Assembly (NCBI GenBank): GCA_021160785.1 | Contig: JAGHBX010000545.1 | Location: 1-11,253 of the forward strand | Source of the DNA: Planctomycetota bacterium | GTDB taxonomy: Bacteria > Planctomycetota > Phycisphaerae > Sedimentisphaerales > Anaerohalosphaeraceae | Length of the DNA stretch: 11,253 nt | Direction of reading: 5' to 3' | Shown: positions 6,795 to 11,253 of the stretch, one piece after another | Layout of the letters: every line of letters starts with the position of its first letter | How positions within the stretch are numbered: the first letter of the stretch is position 1 | Made by a program: the position numbers and the translations under genes | The notes under the pieces: generated by a model | The model's database searches: none | Told to the model about the DNA's origin: nothing | Seen by the model: the letters and a program-made list of their open reading frames with translations, nothing else

Positions 6795-6917
6795 CTGAGC
6801 AGGTGTAAACGGGAAATTTCAGTGAGAGGAACTTCAAATAACAAAAAGGAGCAAATTATGAAGCCACTTATTTCAGGTATCAGCATCGTGTTCGAAGTAT
6901 TTTCTCTGTGTTCTGCA
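6795..6917 (+). repeat. Duplicated leader, copy 1 (5' leader plus signal-peptide start)
   Basis: This stretch is a diverged direct copy of 8527-8658. Shared blocks in order are CTGAGCAG, TGTAAA, a GGAAA/ATTTC block, GAGAGGAA, TTCAAA, ACAAAAAGGAGCAAAT, ATGAAG and a signal-peptide coding segment. Over the first 48 bases from ATG the two copies match at 38 positions. Copy 1 leads only into a 36-codon ORF. Confidence 0.85.
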
Positions 6918-6968
6918 AATGATCCAAAAAACATGAAAACAACCCTTTTTGTGAGAGGAAAAAAATGA
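6858..6968 (+). CDS. 36-residue leader ORF, decayed signal-peptide start
   Basis: A small ORF beginning MKPLISGISIVFEVFS, with a perfect AAGGAG six bases before its ATG, so it is probably translated. It aligns with the signal peptide of the glycosidase encoded at 8599 (MKLIISSIVIVFAVFS; 12 of the first 20 residues identical). Its hydrophobic core is broken by Glu13, and no cleavage site or mature protein follows. Its TGA (6966-6968) overlaps the ATG (6965-6967) of the oxidoreductase gene as ATGA, which would permit translational coupling. It may be the remnant of a lost secreted-protein gene, or a leader peptide kept for regulation. The C-terminal half (NDPKNMKTTLFVRGKK) resembles nothing I know and contains the downstream gene's ribosome-binding site in its DNA. 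Confidence 0.55.
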   Translation: MKPLISGISIVFEVFSLCSANDPKNMKTTLFVRGKK

Positions 6969-8443
6969 ATCACACAAAGGAAGTGAATCGTCGAGAATTC
7001 TCAAGGAGCAGTTTGATGCTTGGTATGGGTCTTGTGGCCGGTTCCACGAGCGGCGGCACGGCATGGTCCGCGGACCCATCAGGGGATTATTACGAGGAGC
7101 CCGTAAAAAAACTCCCAGCCAGAAATTTCGACGTCGTCGTGGCCGGCGGCGGAACGGCGGGAGTCCTGGCGGCAATCGCCGCGTCACGCCAGGGGGCGAA
7201 AACCGTACTGATCGAGATGAAGGGTTATCCCGGCGGAACTGTTACGGAGGGCGGCACGACCCTTCACAGTTTCTTCAATATCTGGAAACCTTTTCCCGGA
7301 GTCAAGAAGCGCCAGGTCGTCAGGGGAATCCCCAACGAAATTATGGAGCGTCTGGATAAGATCGGCGGCTGGGCCGGATTCGGCGACATGAAATTCGGAC
7401 ACCGCGATTCCGTCAATACGGTGGTCGACACGGAATTATATAAGCTCGTGACGTTCGAGATGCTGGTCGAAGCGGGGGTCTACGTTTGCGTGAACACCCT
7501 TTTGGCCGGCGCGATTATGGATGGTTCCCGCATCAGGGGAGTAATCGCCGAGAGCCGAGCGGGCCGGGAGGTCTTCTACGCGAAATCCTTTGTCGACTGC
7601 ACCGCCTACGGCGACCTTGCCGCTTTCGCCGGAGCGGATTACACCGAACCTAACGATTACGCCGTAGCCAACAGTTTCGGCATGGCTAATGTGGACATAG
7701 ACAAGATTTTCAAATATCTCGCCGACCGTGACGGCATTAGGGAATCCGCCGAGGGCCGGCGCAGCGGTGAAGACGGGAGGGTCGTTCGCGTGCAAGGCAA
7801 ATGGACGGTAATGCCCGACGGTTTTCGCAAGGAGGCGGGCAAGATCGGCTTGCAATCGGCAACCACCACCGTTTACGACAACTACCTCATGTTCGTCAAG
7901 CCCAACCTGAAAATGTCCGTGAGTCCAACCGATCGCGATGCAGTGGCGCAAGCGGAACTGGAACTCAGAAAGCGGCAGTTCAAGGCCGTCGAACTGTTCA
8001 GGAAGTACTTTCCCGGCTGCGAAAAGGCCTTTATCGCGCGCACAAGCCCAAGACTCAACATCCGCAGAGGCAGGCTCATCACGTGTGACTACGACATCAA
8101 GCACGAAGATGTGATAGAAGCCCGGCATTTCGACGATGATGTGTTCGTGTACAGCTATCACGACGATGGGCGATACAAGGTAAAAGACGGTGGAACCTAC
8201 GGAATCCCCTATAAGGCGCTCCGAGTGAAGGGAATCGAAAACCTCCTGGTCTCCGGGATGCTGATCACTGCCGACAGACGGGCCCACCAGTCAACGAGAA
8301 ACACCGTGAACTGTATGGGGCAAGGCCAGGCGACGGGAACGGCGGCAGCTCTCTGTGCCCATAAAAACAAAGGAACACGAGAACTCAAATATGCAGATTT
8401 GAGAGAAGCCCTTGAAAAGGGCGGCGTCTATTTCGAAGGTTGA
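6965..8443 (+). CDS. Tat-exported FAD-dependent oxidoreductase
   Basis: A 492-residue flavoprotein of the FAD_oxidored type. The N-terminus carries a twin-arginine signal (NRREFSRSS at 8-16, hydrophobic segment to about 27, likely cleavage near TAWSA at 32-36), so it is folded with FAD and then exported. The Rossmann dinucleotide motif is VVVAGGGTAGVLAA (57-70), with Glu84 ending the second strand to bind the FAD ribose. The segment PGGTVTEGGTTLHSF follows, and a C-terminal FAD motif CMGQGQATGTAAAL lies in the last 50 residues. The substrate is not identifiable; the neighbouring glycosidase and sulfatase suggest a sugar or glycan product. A strong GAGAGGA ribosome-binding site (6953-6959) precedes the ATG, which also overlaps the stop of the 36-codon leader ORF. 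The glycosidase gene follows after 155 bases, probably on the same transcript. Confidence 0.88.
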   Translation: MNHTKEVNRREFSRSSLMLGMGLVAGSTSGGTAWSADPSGDYYEEPVKKLPARNFDVVVAGGGTAGVLAAIAASRQGAKTVLIEMKGYPGGTVTEGGTTLHSFFNIWKPFPGVKKRQVVRGIPNEIMERLDKIGGWAGFGDMKFGHRDSVNTVVDTELYKLVTFEMLVEAGVYVCVNTLLAGAIMDGSRIRGVIAESRAGREVFYAKSFVDCTAYGDLAAFAGADYTEPNDYAVANSFGMANVDIDKIFKYLADRDGIRESAEGRRSGEDGRVVRVQGKWTVMPDGFRKEAGKIGLQSATTTVYDNYLMFVKPNLKMSVSPTDRDAVAQAELELRKRQFKAVELFRKYFPGCEKAFIARTSPRLNIRRGRLITCDYDIKHEDVIEARHFDDDVFVYSYHDDGRYKVKDGGTYGIPYKALRVKGIENLLVSGMLITADRRAHQSTRNTVNCMGQGQATGTAAALCAHKNKGTRELKYADLREALEKGGVYFEG

Positions 8444-8526
8444 AGCGTCCTCGCGAAAAACATACTACGGATATTCTTCGACAGAATGGCATGCTTTTAC
8501 GACAAAAGAGCAACGTGTCGGGCTGG

Positions 8527-8658
8527 CTGAGCAGCTGTAAAATGGAAAATTTCGGCGAGAGGAATTTCAAAAGCACGCTACAACAAAAAGGAGCAAATAT
8601 GAAGCTGATTATTTCAAGTATCGTTATCGTGTTCGCGGTGTTTTCTCCGGGTGTTGCA
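8527..8658 (+). repeat. Duplicated leader, copy 2 (5' leader plus signal-peptide start)
   Basis: The second copy of the leader described at 6795-6917. Here it leads into the intact signal peptide of the glycosidase gene. It keeps AAGGAG (8588-8593) and the ATGAAG start. It lacks an obvious counterpart of the TAGAAT box that precedes copy 1, so this copy may depend on read-through or on a different promoter. It has about seven extra bases between TTCAAA and ACAAAAAGG. Confidence 0.85.
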
Positions 8659-10668
8659 GAATCAGCGGAGACGGACAAGACGCTGGTCGCATGGTTTGCT
8701 CCGGCTGATCTGACTCATCGTGGCGGCAGCGCGCTTACGATCCAGTGTGGCGATAAGTTTGACGGCATAGTTTTTGGCGAGATACAGCAGGGCAAATGGA
8801 TGGCCGGCAGCGACTTGTACAGGCGTACGGAGAGAGCCCAGGATAAGTACGCCGGCGAGACTGTCGACAGCAAGACAATGGTCCGCATGGCTATCGTCTA
8901 TAAGGGCGGCGAGATACTGATCTACCGCAATGACGCCGGCTATGCATCGTATAAGGCAAAGAACATCGACCTGTTAAGCCCCAAGAATAATATTGCCGTC
9001 TTCGGTTTGAGACACGTTGGAGCCGGCGGCGGTCGCATCTCCGGGGCAATAGAAGACGCCCGTATCTACAGCAAGGCCTTGACTCTCGATGAGATCAAAT
9101 CGCTCCAGCCGAACAAGAAATCAAAGATCCAGCCCTACGCATGGTGGGATTTCGAGGGCGACAAGGTTAAGGATCGTGCAGGTCGATTTGCACACAGCAG
9201 AATGAAAAACGGAGCGAAGCTGGCGGACGGCAAACTGGTTCTCGGTGAAAAGTCTGTTCTGGTCGCCGCTGTCACTGAAGAGGGCGCCAAAATGGCTACC
9301 CGCGATCGGAACGCGCGTACACCGGCTGCCCCGTATGTCGAGGAAACGCCGGCAATGCCGAAAGATGTGCCGGCTGACTGGCTGACATACCATCTTGCCC
9401 ACCCGGGCCCGGGTGTCGGCATGCCGGGCGATCCCAACCCCGCCTTTTACTATAAAGGCCGCTATCATCTGCACTATATTTACAAGCACAACCACGGCTA
9501 TGCGTTCGCTCACGTATCCAGCAAGGACATGGTCACATGGAAGTGGCATCCCACCGTACTTGTCGGGCCAAATACCGGGCACGGAATGTTCAGCGGCACA
9601 GGATTCCTCACCAAGGACGGCCAGCCCGCAATGATCTACCATGGTCAGGGCGCCGGAAACAACTACCTGGCGTTTGCCCTTGACGACAATCTCGATAAAT
9701 GGACCAGGCCGGTTGCCGTCAAGCCTAAGACTAAATCCGGGGAGGTGGCGAAGATACGTATGTGGGATCCTGACTGCTGGCTCAACGGTGATATCTATTA
9801 TGCGATATCCGGCGGCGGTCCGCCTCATTTGATGAAATCTTCGAATCTTAAAGACTGGGACTATCTCGGCCTGTTGCTGCACGATGACATGCCGGACCTG
9901 GGCGTAAGCAAAAATGAAGACGTTTCTTGCGCAAATATGTTTAAGATAGGCAGCAAGTGGATGCTTCTTTGCATCAGCCATAAGCTGGGCTGCCGTTACT
10001 ATCTTGGCGATTTTAAGGACGAGAAGTATCTTCCCGAGTTCCACGCCATGATGAACTGGAAGGAGTGGAATTTCTTTGCGCCGGAATCACTGCTGGCTCC
10101 CAACGGCCGTCGTGTCATGTGGGCATGGTGCAGGCTCAAGGGAGATACGCAGACCGCTATCCAGTCACTGCCGCGCGAGCTTAGCCTGCCTGCCGATGGG
10201 GTGTTGCGGATCAAACCGCTGCGGGAACTTGACAAGCTTCGTTATGATGAGAAGAATGAACGTAACATCATCGTAAAAAGCAATAGCAGCTGCATGCTCA
10301 AGGATATTAACGGTGATACCATTGAGTTGAATGTCACAATCAAGCCAACGGACGCCAAGGAATACGGCGTCAGCGTATTCTGCGATAAGGACGGCAATGG
10401 TTTTCCGATCACCATCAAGCCGGAGAGCAAGACCCTGACAATGGGCGATATTAAGCCTCCGTTTGTGCTTAAGGAAGGTGAAGTTCTGAATCTTCGCATC
10501 TTCCTTGACAAAAGCATGGTCGAGGTATTCGTCAACGATCGCCAGGGGGCCGTATACATGCAGCAACACGATAAGGAACATGCAGGCATAAGCCTGTTTA
10601 GCAAAGATGGCGATATAACGGCCGCAGTCAAAGCCTGGAATATGAAATCAATCTACGCCGACCGGTAA
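8599..10668 (+). CDS. Secreted LamG-GH32-like glycoside hydrolase
   Basis: A 689-residue exported enzyme. It has a signal peptide (1-23, cleavage near GVAESA), a LamG/concanavalin-like domain (about 28-170, ending GAIEDARIYSKALTLDEI), a short second LamG-like start (WWDFEGDKVKDRAG, 182-195), a five-bladed GH32 propeller (about 262-520) and a C-terminal beta-sandwich (about 525-689, with LRIFLDKSMVEVFVND). GH32 enzymes hydrolyse beta-fructosides such as levan, inulin or sucrose. The catalytic trio can be placed: nucleophile Asp278 (GDPNP), stabiliser Asp390 (MWDPDCW) and acid/base Glu440 (NEDVSCANMF), with FSGT at 331-334. The usual flanking residues NDPNG, RDP and EC are altered, so the substrate may not be ordinary fructan. 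The start at 8599 is set by AAGGAG five bases upstream and the signal peptide. The frame is open back to a TTG at 8440 overlapping the previous stop, but that extension is rejected. Confidence 0.88.
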   Translation: MKLIISSIVIVFAVFSPGVAESAETDKTLVAWFAPADLTHRGGSALTIQCGDKFDGIVFGEIQQGKWMAGSDLYRRTERAQDKYAGETVDSKTMVRMAIVYKGGEILIYRNDAGYASYKAKNIDLLSPKNNIAVFGLRHVGAGGGRISGAIEDARIYSKALTLDEIKSLQPNKKSKIQPYAWWDFEGDKVKDRAGRFAHSRMKNGAKLADGKLVLGEKSVLVAAVTEEGAKMATRDRNARTPAAPYVEETPAMPKDVPADWLTYHLAHPGPGVGMPGDPNPAFYYKGRYHLHYIYKHNHGYAFAHVSSKDMVTWKWHPTVLVGPNTGHGMFSGTGFLTKDGQPAMIYHGQGAGNNYLAFALDDNLDKWTRPVAVKPKTKSGEVAKIRMWDPDCWLNGDIYYAISGGGPPHLMKSSNLKDWDYLGLLLHDDMPDLGVSKNEDVSCANMFKIGSKWMLLCISHKLGCRYYLGDFKDEKYLPEFHAMMNWKEWNFFAPESLLAPNGRRVMWAWCRLKGDTQTAIQSLPRELSLPADGVLRIKPLRELDKLRYDEKNERNIIVKSNSSCMLKDINGDTIELNVTIKPTDAKEYGVSVFCDKDGNGFPITIKPESKTLTMGDIKPPFVLKEGEVLNLRIFLDKSMVEVFVNDRQGAVYMQQHDKEHAGISLFSKDGDITAAVKAWNMKSIYADR

Positions 10669-10684
10669 AGCACACCAATTACCG
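10663..10684. terminator. Hairpin between convergent glycosidase and sulfatase genes
   Basis: CGGTAA (10663-10668) and TTACCG (10679-10684) are exact inverted copies around a 10-base loop. The left arm includes the glycosidase stop codon TAA, and the right arm ends two bases before the sulfatase stop. There is no T-tract on either side, so a bidirectional terminator or mRNA-end role is tentative. Confidence 0.3.
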
Positions 10685-10686
10685 CA

Positions 10687-11253
10687 TTACTTCTTGCCAA
10701 CGTACTGGAGCAACGGTTTTACCAGCTCGGGTTTGGCGTTTGCGATGTTGTTGAGCGGGTCGGGACTCTCTCCTATATCGTAGAGTTCGACGTTTGAACG
10801 ACCATTTTTGCCTCTGCTCGCAATCAATCGATGTGTTTTGGTGCGAACGCTCACAGCCGACTTCCAGTAACTTAGCGCGGCCTGGCGGATATCAGCGTCC
10901 GGGTTATCCAACAGTGGACAGAGGTTTTTGCCGTCCAGCGGGTGGGCGGTTTTCTGCATGGTCGTCGAACACAGGTCTATCAGGGTTGGATAAATGTCGA
11001 GCGTTTCGACGAGTGCATCGCATTCCTTACCGGCGGATTTCATTGCAGGGGCGCGAATTATCAACGGTGAGCGAACAGCCCTTTCAAAAGGCGTGTGCTT
11101 TCCCCATATCTGAGAATCGCCCAGATGCCAACCGTGATCGCCCCACAGCACCACAATGGTGTTGTCGGCGAGTCCCAGTTCGTCAAGAGCCGTAAGCACC
11201 TTGCCAATCTGTCTGTCGGTATACCTTACACAGGCCAGGTAAGCCCGTTTGGC
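10687..11253 (-). CDS. Sulfatase, C-terminal part (N-terminus outside window)
   Basis: The minus-strand frame is open from the window edge (11253) to a TAA at 10689-10687. It begins AKRAYLACVRYTDRQIGKVL, which is internal sulfatase sequence, so the gene continues beyond the window. The GTG at 11199 is not the start. Visible S1-type (formylglycine-dependent) sulfatase features are TIVVLWGDHGWHLGDSQIWGKHTPFE, with the Asp/His of GDHG and the Lys/His of GKHT as metal and sulfate ligands, then RSPLIIRAP, DIYPTLIDLC and a C-terminal ELYDIGESPDPLNNIA. The pattern is closest to iduronate-2-sulfatase-like and related glycan sulfatases. The Cys/Ser-x-Pro-x-Arg maturation motif and signal peptide lie outside the window. 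It removes sulfate esters from a glycan or small molecule and converges on the glycosidase gene with 18 bases between stops. Confidence 0.9.
   Translation of the reverse strand, partial: AKRAYLACVRYTDRQIGKVLTALDELGLADNTIVVLWGDHGWHLGDSQIWGKHTPFERAVRSPLIIRAPAMKSAGKECDALVETLDIYPTLIDLCSTTMQKTAHPLDGKNLCPLLDNPDADIRQAALSYWKSAVSVRTKTHRLIASRGKNGRSNVELYDIGESPDPLNNIANAKPELVKPLLQYVGKK

Noticed and set aside
7436..8287. 283-codon minus-strand open frame opposite the oxidoreductase gene
   Set aside because: It is antisense to a clearly conserved flavoprotein, has no recognisable domain and arises from codon bias on the coding strand.
8440..8598. In-frame extension of the glycosidase gene back to a TTG overlapping the oxidoreductase stop
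   Set aside because: The 53 extra residues are basic and low in structure. They would bury a good signal peptide inside the protein, and AAGGAG stands five bases before the ATG at 8599.
8385..8678. Minus-strand open frame with a translation similar to one at 6689-6973
   Set aside because: The resemblance between these two antisense frames is a by-product of the duplicated leader on the plus strand, not evidence of genes.
9121..10044. 307-codon minus-strand open frame opposite the glycosidase gene
   Set aside because: It is antisense to the GH32 domain with conserved motifs on the other strand; nothing recognisable in its translation.
1..11253. CRISPR arrays, tRNA or rRNA genes, transposases, phage genes
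   Set aside because: No regularly spaced repeats, no tRNA/rRNA-like segment and no such protein were recognised on either strand by eye.

Overview
The window most resembles a fragment of a Planctomycetota genome (Phycisphaerae/Sedimentisphaerales type) or a related PVC-group bacterium. This is inferred from gene content only: a Tat-exported FAD oxidoreductase, a secreted LamG-GH32 glycosidase, a sulfatase, a DUF4185-like secreted protein and an RraA-family protein lie close together in moderately GC-rich DNA, with frequent strand switching and short transcription units. No rRNA, tRNA, CRISPR array, transposase or phage gene was seen.

Layout. 1-895 (+): 3' part of a DUF4185-like protein, followed by a terminator and a short interspersed-type repeat. 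980-1918 (-): xerD, a complete tyrosine recombinase. 1919-2305: a 387-bp non-coding stretch holding a promoter and a striking nested inverted-repeat module (29-bp arms, 27/29 matching, enclosing two further hairpins) that ends 25 bp before the next gene. 2306-3893 (+): a small lipoprotein gene and galE, 7 bp apart. 4018-5229 (+): a patatin-like phospholipase with an unclear N-terminus, then a terminator. 5441-5824 (+): a stand-alone CheY-like receiver. 5849-6622 (-): an RraA-family protein. 6623-6857: a divergent promoter region. 6858-8443 (+): a 36-codon leader ORF that overlaps a Tat-exported FAD-dependent oxidoreductase by ATGA. 8599-10668 (+): a secreted LamG-GH32-like glycosidase. 10687-11253 (-): the C-terminal part of a sulfatase, cut by the window edge.

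How the genes fit together. From about 5.8 kb to the end the window looks like a carbohydrate-catabolism island: an exported glycosidase, an exported oxidoreductase, a sulfatase and an RraA-like lyase or aldolase, which suggests breakdown of a decorated or sulfated glycan. The left and middle parts are housekeeping or accessory genes (recombination, UDP-galactose metabolism, lipid hydrolysis, signalling).

The most unusual signals are the nested inverted-repeat module at 2105-2280, and a duplicated 5' leader, ribosome-binding site and signal-peptide start. One copy of the duplicated leader (6795-6917) sits in front of the oxidoreductase and now encodes only a crippled 36-residue peptide. The other (8527-8658) is the true start of the glycosidase gene.
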